Of a stretch of 64,000 nucleotides of DNA, positions 51,575-60,516 are shown one piece after another. The notes beneath the pieces are model-generated. The model ran no database searches, was not told the DNA's origin, and saw only the letters and a list, made by a program, of their open reading frames with translations. Where the stretch lies: positions 62,001 through 126,000 of the forward strand of contig CALEDQ010000027.1 of assembly GCA_937949615.1 (NCBI GenBank). Direction: 5' to 3'. The first letter of the stretch is position 1, and each line of letters starts with the position of its first letter. Both the position numbers and the translations under genes were made by a program. This DNA is from an uncultured bacterium (GTDB taxonomy: Bacteria > Muiribacteriota > Ozemobacteria > Ozemobacterales > Ozemobacteraceae).

Positions 51575-54500
51575 TTAAGGCGTATAGCTGTCAAGAAGGG
51601 CCGCTACTTCACGCGGATCGACTATATACCGAATAAACCTACCACGGATTTGGCCTGTCTGATAGGTGCCAAGATCTCCTCCGGCACCTTCTTCGATGTT
51701 CATTCCTTCTCGACCATATTCATCGCGATCGATCAATTCAAATTCTGCAAAACCTATTATTCTGACAGATGAGCCGAAGTTGAAGTCTGCGGGGCGCAAA
51801 CTACCGCTGGCGTTGTCACGACCCTGGATATCGTAGATTGTCAGGGCAGAGGCATTGGTTGCATTATTGACTGCGATTTCTGGCCCCACGTCTGTGATTG
51901 GAACTACAATTCTTCTTGAGTAAGTCGCCGTTTCGTCAAACAACAAATCGGTGACTACCTGGGTTGCAGAGGCAAGGTTGTCGTTTGGTTCAACATTCAG
52001 TCTGTCATTTAGATCCATAGGGGCGTTATAGCCGTTGAGCATTCTGTCGATGTAGTTTGTTTCTTTGTCGCCATCGATCAAAGTGTTGTCGGGGTCTATC
52101 GGACCATAGCTGTGTTTACGTCTGCCTGAGAGGCCGCCGCCGCCTTCGGTGACTTCTTTGGTTGATGTTGAACCGAAGAGAATATTATTCAGAACCAGAC
52201 GTTCGGCGTAAATGTTGTCGTGATAGTGCCCGCCAAGATAAGCAAATATGCCATTACCATGTTCTCCGCCAACATACTTGATGTAGTTTGCATTAGCAGA
52301 TCTTACGCCAAGCTGCAGAACATCGAGTTTGACCGTGCTTTTCAGAAATGATGCGGTATGGCCGGTCGAAGTGTCAGGATTTCCATGGTTCTGGGTTCTC
52401 GGGTCATAAGGATACGCCAGAGTAAATGGCTGAGGAGTGTGGCCACCGGCATATTCTTTGGTGTTGATGCTGGAAAACTGCAAAGGAATGTCGCCGAGCG
52501 GGATTGTCTTGTAGGTGAAGTCCTTGAAGGCCAGAGTGTCGTTGTATGCGGCTGCAATGGAATTGCCAAGATAGATCGAGCGCTGGAAAAGAGCGAGCTC
52601 GAAAGTTTCTGGTGCAAAGCACTGTGCAAACAGAAAGCCACCTGCGGTTACGTGATCTTTAATTTTCTTAACAACATCGAACTTCATCTGTTGAACCCTT
52701 GAGGCACTGAGGAACCAGCCAGGTTCATCAAGGTCAAGAAAGTTTGAGGCGTCTATAGTTTTTTGTGGCTTGGGGAGAGAATTGGTGGCATTACTATATC
52801 CATGGCTTATGGCTATGTCATCGAGCCTTTTGTAACCAAGGCACAATGGTTTGGTATCATCCCCGTAACATATGTATTTGGGGCTGCTTGTTGTTCCGGC
52901 AATCAGAGCTATATTTCGGTAAAGATACTGGTCAAACCCTGCTCCCGGAACTGCCGGCTTAACATTTTCGTATTCCTGCCACCACCTGTAAGTGGCAAAT
53001 TCTGCACAGCGTCGTTTGTAATGACGGCAACTGGCGTTATCATATACAACAACCGTACTTGTTCCGTAAAAGTATGTGCTGTTACCGTTTACCTGAACTC
53101 TTACCTGCTGAATCGTCTTGCCGCTGTTGCCACCCGAGCCCGAAACGGTCTTCGAAGTCCCTGATGAGTAGGTGAAAGTCTGGGTACTTCCATCAGAGAA
53201 CGTAAGCATGATATTTTTTACGTAGCTTGATGAAGAAGAAGAGGTAACAGTAACAGAGAGGCCAGTGCTGGCAAAAATAGCGGTAATTTTCGGGCCTGAA
53301 GCTTTCAAAGTTAATGTGACATCGCCGCTTCCCCATTTGTTGTTTATAGCATCATATTTTGCGTAACAATAGTCACACATATATTCTTTCGCAGCAGTTC
53401 GCCTTGCCTGCGTATCGGTCTGGCCATAGGTTCCGCGGCTGAAGCGTTCCTGACAATCGGGGTCGGAGCTGTTACCCTCAGGTGCATTTTTCCAGTTCTG
53501 GCAGCCGCCGCTGAAACCTGTGAAATCTTCATGGTGCAGATGCAGCCAGTGGTATTTGTCTAGCTCTCCATCAAGAATGCCTTCATCGTAAAAGCTTGAG
53601 CAGCTATCCGGATTGAAGGATTCATATCTCCCCCATCCTCCTGGAAGAGAATAAGGACCATAAGGAATTTTAGAATTGCGCAGAATGGTTTCAACCGGGT
53701 CTGGGACGCTGGTAGAGGAATAAACAGCGATTCTTGGCCTGCTGTTAATTTCCATGACGTTGCTTCCTAGCGAGGCCAGAAGAGAATTGATAGTATTTAT
53801 ATCGGAGAGAATTTCATATCTGACGCCATATTCGCCAAGTTTGGCCCTGACTTCAGGGTAATCCTGAAGCATAAAAGCCCCGCCTCTGTAGCCAAGCAAC
53901 CAGAAAACCGGGCCAAATCCGGAGTCTCCTTCGTCGATCTGCAGACACCAGTATGCTGCGCCGTATGCCAGGCGGTAGGCTGAATTGCTTGGCTGGTCTC
54001 CTGCTGCCATTGGAACAAGAAGCCTGCTGGCAGAGCCTTTGCCCTTGCCAAGCTTGAGAATATATTCTGTTCCAGAAGCAAAGCCTTCATCAGTTCCGAA
54101 CATATAGACACGGTAGGCATTATTAGCGACATCTTTGACGACTCCGTGAGGAATTGCCAGAGGTACAAACCTGAGTGATTCCTGCTGGTCACGCGACGAG
54201 GAAATTTCCATTTTTTCAATCTGAAAGTATCTCGCAAAGAATGTGCCTACATCCTGGTTAGATCTTACGACAAGATGATTTGTCTCTGGATCGATTTCTA
54301 TAATTAAATTCTCTGGTGTAATGGCCGCGTCGGGATAACCATTCGCTTTAACGACTTCTCTGATGTGAGCATCGATTGCCGCAAGTTCTTCGGGAGAAAC
54401 GGATCCATCGCGTTTGCAGGATAAAAGTTTGTCGAATCCGGCTTTCCAACCGGCATTTATGGCAGTTTGAAGTTTGGCGTGACTGTAATAAACGTATCCC

Positions 54501-54601
54501 ACGTCAGTGACAGTTGCAAGGAGGCCGATAAAAAGACCTGCGGCCAGTATAGTAAAAACTGCGATGACACCTTTTCTTGAATCAGCAATGAAATTATTCA
54601 T
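51575..54601 (-). CDS. TadG-like pilus protein fused to a large 'asparagine synthetase B'-like exported domain
   Basis: The 1008-residue protein starts with a TadE/G-type segment, KGVIAVFTILAAGLFIGLLA, then TDVGYVYYSHAKLQTAINAG (about 10-52), the anchor typical of TadG. From about residue 150 it carries the domain shared with 48956-51478: FVPLAIPHGVVKD, LLVPMAAGDQ, YGAAYWCLQI, LLGYRGGAFML, RPRIAVYSS, WLHLHHEDFTGFSGGC, KDHVTAGGFLFAQCFAPETF, and GGHYHDN with LVLNNILFGS. Conserved cysteines include CDYC, RRCAE and the FAQC site. An extra Ser/Thr/Gly-rich beta domain of about 100 residues splits the Cys cluster. ATG 54601 has a perfect AGGAGGT. It lies directly after two TadE-like genes. Confidence 0.82.
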   Translation of the reverse strand: MNNFIADSRKGVIAVFTILAAGLFIGLLATVTDVGYVYYSHAKLQTAINAGWKAGFDKLLSCKRDGSVSPEELAAIDAHIREVVKANGYPDAAITPENLIIEIDPETNHLVVRSNQDVGTFFARYFQIEKMEISSSRDQQESLRFVPLAIPHGVVKDVANNAYRVYMFGTDEGFASGTEYILKLGKGKGSASRLLVPMAAGDQPSNSAYRLAYGAAYWCLQIDEGDSGFGPVFWLLGYRGGAFMLQDYPEVRAKLGEYGVRYEILSDINTINSLLASLGSNVMEINSRPRIAVYSSTSVPDPVETILRNSKIPYGPYSLPGGWGRYESFNPDSCSSFYDEGILDGELDKYHWLHLHHEDFTGFSGGCQNWKNAPEGNSSDPDCQERFSRGTYGQTDTQARRTAAKEYMCDYCYAKYDAINNKWGSGDVTLTLKASGPKITAIFASTGLSVTVTSSSSSSYVKNIMLTFSDGSTQTFTYSSGTSKTVSGSGGNSGKTIQQVRVQVNGNSTYFYGTSTVVVYDNASCRHYKRRCAEFATYRWWQEYENVKPAVPGAGFDQYLYRNIALIAGTTSSPKYICYGDDTKPLCLGYKRLDDIAISHGYSNATNSLPKPQKTIDASNFLDLDEPGWFLSASRVQQMKFDVVKKIKDHVTAGGFLFAQCFAPETFELALFQRSIYLGNSIAAAYNDTLAFKDFTYKTIPLGDIPLQFSSINTKEYAGGHTPQPFTLAYPYDPRTQNHGNPDTSTGHTASFLKSTVKLDVLQLGVRSANANYIKYVGGEHGNGIFAYLGGHYHDNIYAERLVLNNILFGSTSTKEVTEGGGGLSGRRKHSYGPIDPDNTLIDGDKETNYIDRMLNGYNAPMDLNDRLNVEPNDNLASATQVVTDLLFDETATYSRRIVVPITDVGPEIAVNNATNASALTIYDIQGRDNASGSLRPADFNFGSSVRIIGFAEFELIDRDEYGREGMNIEEGAGGDLGTYQTGQIRGRFIRYIVDPREVAALLDSYTP

Positions 54602-54616
54602 AAGACCTCCTTCTCG

Positions 54617-55072
54617 TTACTCTTTATCTTCTGAGGCCAGAGCGCTAATGGTATAGGTGCCATCATGGTTCCCCATAATTGCCGAAAGGAACGGCGTTAT
54701 AAGATTAAGTTTGTATGTTGCACTTACGGAAACTGTCGGATTATTGGATCCTACACCAGATAAGGTTGGCTTGTTATCTGGATTACCCTGATTGAAGTCG
54801 CCCCGGCTGGACATGAACGGCGACTGCATTGACCAGAAAGCATCCAGGACCGCTTGTTCGCTGGCATGCGAGTCATTGAGAAAAAGGCTGTTGCCAAAGA
54901 GGAATGAGTTGCGCTTTGCCCCGGCCCGGGCTGCGTTTATGCATTGATTGTTAAGAGAAGCCCAGGAATGAAGAATTCTACCAAAGTCGATTATTCCAAA
55001 AACAACGATCAGGAAGATTGGAAGAACCAGGGCAAACTCTACCAGAGCCTGGCCTTTTTTTCGCTTATTCAT
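54617..55072 (-). CDS. tadE: TadE-like pseudopilin
   Basis: The 151-residue protein has the TadE-family N-terminus: basic MNKRKKG, then QALVEFALVLPIFLIVVFGI and IDFGR, with Glu in the helix, followed by a small periplasmic domain. TadE proteins are processed by the TadV prepilin peptidase and are needed for Flp pilus assembly. No cysteines typical of secreted toxins or enzymes are present. It lies 15 bases before the TadG-like gene. AGAGGA precedes the ATG. Confidence 0.87.
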   Translation of the reverse strand: MNKRKKGQALVEFALVLPIFLIVVFGIIDFGRILHSWASLNNQCINAARAGAKRNSFLFGNSLFLNDSHASEQAVLDAFWSMQSPFMSSRGDFNQGNPDNKPTLSGVGSNNPTVSVSATYKLNLITPFLSAIMGNHDGTYTISALASEDKE

Positions 55073-55086
55073 CTTTTTTCCTCTGT

Positions 55087-55530
55087 TTATCTCTTTCTCA
55101 AAATTGACGGGATTTTATAGGTGACGGATGTTTTTAGTGGAATATACGGTGTTCCAAGGGTTGCGTTGAACATGGTTTGATAAAACGGTGTATAGACAGG
55201 GGAGTTGTATGTGAGAGTGAGTTTAATGCCGTTTTCAGTCACTCCCAGTGAGGTGAATTGTGGAAACTCAAGAGGGTGAATAGTTAGTGATGTTGCCTGC
55301 CAGCCAAGTTTTGCGATATTTTTATAAACGGCGTTGGATATTACCCCAAAGCTTGTTTCATTCCTCTCGGCAGCCCATTGGACAGAATCATTGGCGACCT
55401 GCTGCAGAGAAATGTAGTTATAAAAGGCAAAGCCAAAATCTATGATCCCCCCAAGAATTATCAGAAGGAAAAATGGGAAAAAAAGTGCCAGTTCAACCAG
55501 GGCCTGACCTTTTGTTTTTCTTCTTTTCAT
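55087..55530 (-). CDS. tadE: TadE-like pseudopilin
   Basis: ATG 55530 is chosen (AAGGAG at ideal spacing; the frame is open 24 codons further but covers the promoter). The 147-residue protein starts MKRRKTKGQALVELALFFPF, continues LLIILGGIIDFGFAFYNYIS and then a small domain. It is a second TadE-type protein next to the one at 54617-55072; pairs such as TadE/TadF are usual in Tad loci. Confidence 0.87.
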   Translation of the reverse strand: MKRRKTKGQALVELALFFPFFLLIILGGIIDFGFAFYNYISLQQVANDSVQWAAERNETSFGVISNAVYKNIAKLGWQATSLTIHPLEFPQFTSLGVTENGIKLTLTYNSPVYTPFYQTMFNATLGTPYIPLKTSVTYKIPSILRKR

Positions 55531-55573
55531 AAAAACTCCTTCGCAATACAAATAAGCAAAAAGCATTCCAGAA

Positions 55574-55602
55574 ATTATATCCCATGTTTCAGCGTAATAC
55601 AC
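55574..55602 (-). promoter_or_regulatory. Possible promoter of the TadE-TadE-TadG genes
   Basis: A perfect TATAAT (minus strand, 55579-55574) with a poor -35 box (GTGTAT at 17 bases). The leader would be about 37 bases. The AT-rich interval 55603-55870 holds no gene that I can support. Confidence 0.4.
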
Positions 55603-55874
55603 TCAATTTTTGTGGTATTCCGCAGGGCTCTCTGAGGTTTTTTTGCCTCAATCATTATGTGGTGACTTTTGAAATTTTTAGTGCGACAAGGCGCTAGTCA
55701 CATAAGGTTTCTGCATTTCATTATGCTTCTGTCTCTATATGTTTATTGAGATGAAGCAGAAATAAGGAGCAATAATATATATAAACATGCTCAATTTTTA
55801 ATAATAATCAAGTGGATTGTTGTCTCTAATTGAGGAAAAAATCCCGCTTAAAGGGAAAAAATTCCGCTGATATG

Positions 55875-55910
55875 GAAAGCTCCGTTTCAAAGTTCTGAAA
55901 CGGAGCTTTC
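55875..55910 (-). terminator. Perfect 15-bp stem-loop after the Tad-locus lipoprotein
   Basis: GAAAGCTCCGTTTCA/TGAAACGGAGCTTTC with a 6-base loop, 9 bases past the stop at 55919. The U-tract is short, but placement and stability favour termination, separating the lipoprotein from the TadE genes. Confidence 0.65.
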
Positions 55911-55918
55911 GAGGTCAG

Positions 55919-58105
55919 TTAGTTGTTAAATGTCAGATTTGCAAAGTCAGAGTACATAGGTTGGCCTTTTGAATATTGATAAACAGCTCGCCATTTGTAA
56001 TTTCCTGCATTTGTAGATGCCGGCAGGGTCAAAGTCCAGATCGGTGAGGTTGTTATTGTGTCTTTTGCTGGGGTGCCTATCAACACTTGAGCGCCACCAG
56101 CCAGGATCTGATATAGTTCCATTGAAACACTTGTGGCTTCATCATCTTTGGGGGCCATGAAAGTGATCTTGTAGGCGACCGCAGCCAAGCTGATGGTTGT
56201 GCCACCGGATGGAGTGAGATCTGAATCTGATGGAGATACGATGAAAAGGTGTGGGGATGAATCAAGAGGAATCTTCGTGGCCGGATCATAAACTGTGACC
56301 TTCCATGTATAGCGACCAAAGCCGAGCCCGATTATGCCGGGCTGGAAAGTTGCTGATGATATCTGACCCGGAGTTGACGGAAGTGTTTTATAGGTTTCTA
56401 TTGCTGTAGTATTTCTGTAAGCCTTCTGGAAGCTCAAGACAATCTGGTTAACCAGATTGGGGCCTGTCCATTTAAGATAAACATTTTCAAGTGAATTAAC
56501 ATTGGAATCAAGATCGTATTCACCAGGATAAATTGCAGCCGGATCGGTTGCCAGTCTGGCATCGACAATTCGTTGAACTTTAGGGGCTGGTTGAGTAATG
56601 AAGGTTGGAAGAGTGAAATCCATTATGGTAGTTTTGCCAGATTCAATCTTGTAACCATAGGCAAGAACTGGGTTATATCCTGACCATTCAGACGAAGAAT
56701 TAGTAAATGTTACAATATTGCCTGTCTGACCCTGAGAAACCGCAACTATAGTTCCTGGCGGTACGGCAAACCACAAAGCTGAGTTATCTTCATAAGGTGG
56801 AAGATTGTCTATTTTCCATTCGCCGTCATCATCTGAGGTCACAGCCCCGTGCCTGACCGAAGAATTGTCTGGGTAGACCTGCCAGAGCTCGAATGAGTAG
56901 TTCTCTTCAGGAATTGTTGCGTAAGTTGCTTTGCCGTCTGTGTCGAAAACAAATTTTTTGACGGTTCCCATGAGGCTACCAGAAGAGTGCTGATCAAGGG
57001 TTATTTTAATATCGTAACCATGAGCAAACAAATCCACTGTGCGGCCATCTGCACCGTTTACAGCGTAGAACTGGCTGTTCAGTGAAACGCCGGTTACGGC
57101 AACGCCATTACTGATAACTTCAAATGAAAGGGTAAAAGAAGCCATCCCTTGTTTTGAAATATTTAGTCGCCGGATGCCAGTTTCAACTCCTTTGATCTCG
57201 AAGAACCCTAGGCCGTCTGTAACAGTTGTCTGGCCTGAATCCAGTGAAATAATTGCCACGCTCATGGGGGAGCTGGCGAGGGCGTCTATCAATCTGCCTT
57301 TTAAAGCGATTGTGGGAATGGCTGTGGATGGTGACGGAACCGGTACCATTATTATATTGCCCACATCCAGCTCGGTAAGATTGGCGGTGGTTCCGATAAT
57401 TGCAAGCTTTGACGAGGGGGTAAATTTGCTAATTCCGTTTATAAGGCCGTCAATATCAAGTTTGTAAGTGCCTGTCTCAAGTTTAAGAAAGACAAATTCT
57501 CCGGAAGACAACGATTGGGTAACTTTGTCCGCAAGCAAAGCCCAGCTTCCGTCCGCTCCCAATCTGGAAAGTCTTATCGTCAAACCTCCGATAGGAGCTG
57601 CGCCAGGTCCGTCAGCAACAGTTTTTCCTCTCAGAGTTACTTCGCCGGTGGGAGTACTGCCAATAGGCGTAATCATCATGTTACCGGTTTCGATATTCGA
57701 ATCAGTGTTGGATTCATTAATTACCAAGAGCTTTTGGCTATTTTGAAGTGTTGCACTGCCAGAGGCTGACAATACATACACACCTCTTGTCAGTCCAATG
57801 AATGAAAATTCACCGGAAGAAAGGGTAACCGCTGACTTGCCTGTATCGATAAAATTGCTGGTGACCGGGTCCTGTATAAAAAGTTTTATAGTAATACCGG
57901 CTGCGGGAGTAAGATTTGTAGAATCGGAAATCAGTGTTCCCCGAACGTTATAAGAAGAGGGCAAGGTTCCAGATGAATTCTGAGTTGGATTACTTTCACC
58001 ACCGGAAGAGTTAGCGCCACCGCAGCCGGTAATGAAGGTTGCTGCGAGAAGGCAGAGCATCAGCGCGGCAATGCCCAGTCTGAGAATTGAATTCTTCGAA
58101 TTCAT
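55919..58105 (-). CDS. Lipoprotein with carboxypeptidase-regulatory-like modules, in the Tad locus
   Basis: ATG 58105 is chosen (AAGGAGAC upstream; a lipoprotein signal follows, with lipobox ITGC near residue 28), giving 728 residues. The mature chain has at least three CarboxypepD_reg/SpaA-like beta modules: an NVRGTLISDSTNL type, VTLRGKTVADGPG and IALKGRLIDALASS, each closing with a GxYxL-like strand. Two or three further beta-sandwich regions follow. Such modules are usual in surface adhesins and scaffold proteins. It lies between DUF192 and the TadE genes, and a 15-bp hairpin follows its stop. Probably anchored in the outer membrane and associated with the pilus; inferred. Confidence 0.75.
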   Translation of the reverse strand: MNSKNSILRLGIAALMLCLLAATFITGCGGANSSGGESNPTQNSSGTLPSSYNVRGTLISDSTNLTPAAGITIKLFIQDPVTSNFIDTGKSAVTLSSGEFSFIGLTRGVYVLSASGSATLQNSQKLLVINESNTDSNIETGNMMITPIGSTPTGEVTLRGKTVADGPGAAPIGGLTIRLSRLGADGSWALLADKVTQSLSSGEFVFLKLETGTYKLDIDGLINGISKFTPSSKLAIIGTTANLTELDVGNIIMVPVPSPSTAIPTIALKGRLIDALASSPMSVAIISLDSGQTTVTDGLGFFEIKGVETGIRRLNISKQGMASFTLSFEVISNGVAVTGVSLNSQFYAVNGADGRTVDLFAHGYDIKITLDQHSSGSLMGTVKKFVFDTDGKATYATIPEENYSFELWQVYPDNSSVRHGAVTSDDDGEWKIDNLPPYEDNSALWFAVPPGTIVAVSQGQTGNIVTFTNSSSEWSGYNPVLAYGYKIESGKTTIMDFTLPTFITQPAPKVQRIVDARLATDPAAIYPGEYDLDSNVNSLENVYLKWTGPNLVNQIVLSFQKAYRNTTAIETYKTLPSTPGQISSATFQPGIIGLGFGRYTWKVTVYDPATKIPLDSSPHLFIVSPSDSDLTPSGGTTISLAAVAYKITFMAPKDDEATSVSMELYQILAGGAQVLIGTPAKDTITTSPIWTLTLPASTNAGNYKWRAVYQYSKGQPMYSDFANLTFNN

Positions 58106-58146
58106 TTTCCCGTCTCCTTTATCGTTCGTAGAGTTTATAAACTTTT

Positions 58147-58518
58147 TCAGCATTCGATTTGCTCCATTCTCAGAGTGTCGTTTACTCTGATACCAGTTTT
58201 TTGTATTGAACCTGATTTAAGCTCGAGAACGGAGCTTACATCTCTATGCCAGCCAGAAAATCCTGTCCAGGGGCGCAGTTTTTCATAAACTGCCCGGATA
58301 CAATTGCTTGAGTCAAGAAAGATCGCATCGATCGGAAAACGCATGAACATCATATGGATTGAATTACAGGGAGAAATAAGCAGGCCTTCACCCTCAGCAA
58401 GTTCAGGCACAAGCATCAGCCCGCGAAATCTTGCCCAGAAGCTGTTAGCAAGCCTGACTCTGGCTCCTACGACTGACTGATCACGGCTGTTCAGAACTTT
58501 TACAAGGGTTGCAGTCAT
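58147..58518 (-). CDS. DUF192 family protein
   Basis: The 123-residue protein (ATG 58518; a TTG three codons earlier is also possible) matches DUF192: a central FWARFRGLMLVPELAEGEGL, CNSIHMMFMRFPIDAIFLD, then VYEKLRPWTGFSGWH and VLELKSGSIQKTGIRVNDTL. The family is often found next to Tad pilus genes. Its function is not known. It overlaps tadC by a few bases if the TTG is used. Confidence 0.85.
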   Translation of the reverse strand: MTATLVKVLNSRDQSVVGARVRLANSFWARFRGLMLVPELAEGEGLLISPCNSIHMMFMRFPIDAIFLDSSNCIRAVYEKLRPWTGFSGWHRDVSSVLELKSGSIQKTGIRVNDTLRMEQIEC

Positions 58519-58523
58519 GCTGC

Positions 58524-59456
58524 TCAATTACCTCCCAGGCCGGCGGTACCTTCAATCATCTGGAATACAGCCGGAGCGCCGATTACCAGACCGACATTCG
58601 GGAAAATGAAAAATACCAGCGGGATCATCATTTTGACCGGAGCTTTGGCGGCTTCTTCTTCGGCGCGCTGTCGGCGCTTGTCGCGCATCTGTTCTGATTG
58701 AATGCGCAGGACCTGCCCAATTGAAACACCAAGCTGGTCAGCCTGAACGATTGCCGAAATGAAGGCATTCAGATCGGGGTGATCGACTCTTTCGGCCATA
58801 CCTTTGAAGGCATCGCGGCGGGACTGCCCCATGCGCATGTGCCTGAGGGTGAGACCGAATTCATCTGGAATCGGGCCACGCATTTTTTCTACAACCTTAT
58901 CGCAGGCAGCGTCGAAGCCCAGACCAGCTTCAACGGCGACGGTTAGCAGATCAAGAACATCGGGCAGCTGTCTCTGAATCTGGTGCAGGCGGTCGGCGAT
59001 TCTTCTCTGCAGAAACATCCGTGGCATCAGTATGCCGATTACGATGCCGAACAGCAAAGCCAAAGGCATCATAGACGGATTGAAAATGACCGCAAATGCC
59101 ACCATCGAGGCCGGTGTAATGATCCTGAACAGATTCTGAACAACCGCAAATTCGGCGACGGTAAGGCCACCAGGATAGCCTGCCTGAGCTAGTTCTTTTT
59201 TTAGACTGCTTTTCTGTGCCTTTTTTGTTTCTTTCGGGTCACGTTTGCCCGCAAGTCTTGTAAGAATCGGCCTGATGACACGATCGACGAAGGGCAGGTT
59301 CAGTTCTGCTTCCTGGACTTCGGCAACTTTGAATTCGGATACCTCTTCAAGAGACGCGAGGCGGCCCTGAATGTCGCTCTTGCTGCCTGAAGGGAAAAGA
59401 AGCAGAATGACGAGAAAGATTATGATGCCACCAAGAAGCATGAAAACTACATTCAT
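58524..59456 (-). CDS. tadC: Tad pilus inner-membrane platform protein TadC
   Basis: The 310-residue protein belongs to the type II secretion F family. Two N-terminal hydrophobic segments (VVFMLLGGIIIFLVILLLF; FRIITPASMVAFAVIF), the GspF-type motif LLTVAVEAGLGFDAACDKV and a C-terminal helix (IPLVFFIFPNVGLVIG) are visible. With TadB it forms the inner-membrane core of the Flp pilus machine. AAGGAGA precedes the ATG; the gene follows tadB by 9 bases. Confidence 0.92.
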   Translation of the reverse strand: MNVVFMLLGGIIIFLVILLLFPSGSKSDIQGRLASLEEVSEFKVAEVQEAELNLPFVDRVIRPILTRLAGKRDPKETKKAQKSSLKKELAQAGYPGGLTVAEFAVVQNLFRIITPASMVAFAVIFNPSMMPLALLFGIVIGILMPRMFLQRRIADRLHQIQRQLPDVLDLLTVAVEAGLGFDAACDKVVEKMRGPIPDEFGLTLRHMRMGQSRRDAFKGMAERVDHPDLNAFISAIVQADQLGVSIGQVLRIQSEQMRDKRRQRAEEEAAKAPVKMMIPLVFFIFPNVGLVIGAPAVFQMIEGTAGLGGN

Positions 59457-59465
59457 AAGCTCTCC

Positions 59466-60512
59466 TTAAACCTCGATATCAACTATTCTCATAATGGCAT
59501 AGAGCCCGATCAGTTCCCAGATGCCACCGGCGATAACGACAAACCAGCCGCGGAAGGCGCCCTGTCTGAAGGTAAACAGCTTCATGATGAATTCGGGATT
59601 GATCAGATAGATCATAAAGCCCAGGAACAGAGGCAGAATGCCAACAATAAGACCTGAAATTCTGGCCTGGGCGGTCTTGGTCTGAATCTCGCCTTTGATT
59701 TTCATGCGCTGGCGGATTGTATAGCCAATCTTGTCGAGAATTTCGGCGAGGTTGCCGCCGATCTGTCTTTGAATGAGAACGACGGTTGTGACGAGATCCC
59801 AATCTTCGCTTTCAACGCGCTGGTTGAGTGCGACCAGAGTGTCTTCAAGATTGATGCCAAGGCTGTTTTCTTTGAGAACCCTCTTTAATTCCTTGCCCAT
59901 CGGCGGCAGAGTCTCTCTTGAGACCATTTCGAGAGATTGAAGAAATGAGTAACCAGCTTTGAGACCGTTTGCAAGCATTACCAGGGTGTCGAGAATTTGA
60001 TCGTTAAAGGCTTTTACGCGCTGACCCTTTATTACCGATATCCAGATCAGAGGCCCGATATAGCCGATGGCGGCAAGAATGACGGCCAGGATTACGTTCT
60101 GAAGAACGCCCATGCCAAAGCTGAGTGAAAGCATGATCGCAAGGAACTGAATGGCAACAAATTCGTTGGCTTTCAGCGGAATATCGGCTTTGGCAAGCTG
60201 GTCGGCAATACGCATCGCCATCCCTTTCGGGGTGATGACCGTGCCCATATTGGCCAGAATTCTTTTGGCGGCACTGCCACCGGCGCGGTTTTCTTTCAGC
60301 CAATCGTCGTCACTGGCATCGACCGCCTGTTTGATTTCATTATCCTCTTCTGGCGAAGAATACTGCTCCGCTGCCATTTCTGTCTCTACCAGATATTGCT
60401 CCATCCGGTGACGGACTTCTTCTCCCGGGGGTTTCCCGAGAATAGAAAAAAGCAGCAACACAAAAAACAGAGTTGCTAGAGCAACAAAAACAATAAAAAT
60501 CGTCTGAATCAA
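59466..60512 (-). CDS. tadB: Tad pilus inner-membrane platform protein TadB
   Basis: The 348-residue GspF-family protein has an N-terminal helix (TIFIVFVALATLFFVLLLFS), a cytoplasmic linker with acidic stretches, a second pair of membrane helices and the motif MLANGLKAGYSFLQSLEMVS. The end of the chain has two more helices (GLIVGILPLFLGFMIYLINP). TTG start 60512 has GAGGATGG upstream and lies 4 bases after the tadA stop. Acts with TadC and the TadA ATPase. Confidence 0.92.
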   Translation of the reverse strand: MIQTIFIVFVALATLFFVLLLFSILGKPPGEEVRHRMEQYLVETEMAAEQYSSPEEDNEIKQAVDASDDDWLKENRAGGSAAKRILANMGTVITPKGMAMRIADQLAKADIPLKANEFVAIQFLAIMLSLSFGMGVLQNVILAVILAAIGYIGPLIWISVIKGQRVKAFNDQILDTLVMLANGLKAGYSFLQSLEMVSRETLPPMGKELKRVLKENSLGINLEDTLVALNQRVESEDWDLVTTVVLIQRQIGGNLAEILDKIGYTIRQRMKIKGEIQTKTAQARISGLIVGILPLFLGFMIYLINPEFIMKLFTFRQGAFRGWFVVIAGGIWELIGLYAIMRIVDIEV

Positions 60513-60516
60513 GTTT

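Noticed and set aside
53344..53532. Small minus-strand frame with Cys and Arg residues
   Set aside because: Out-of-frame shadow inside the TadG-fused gene.
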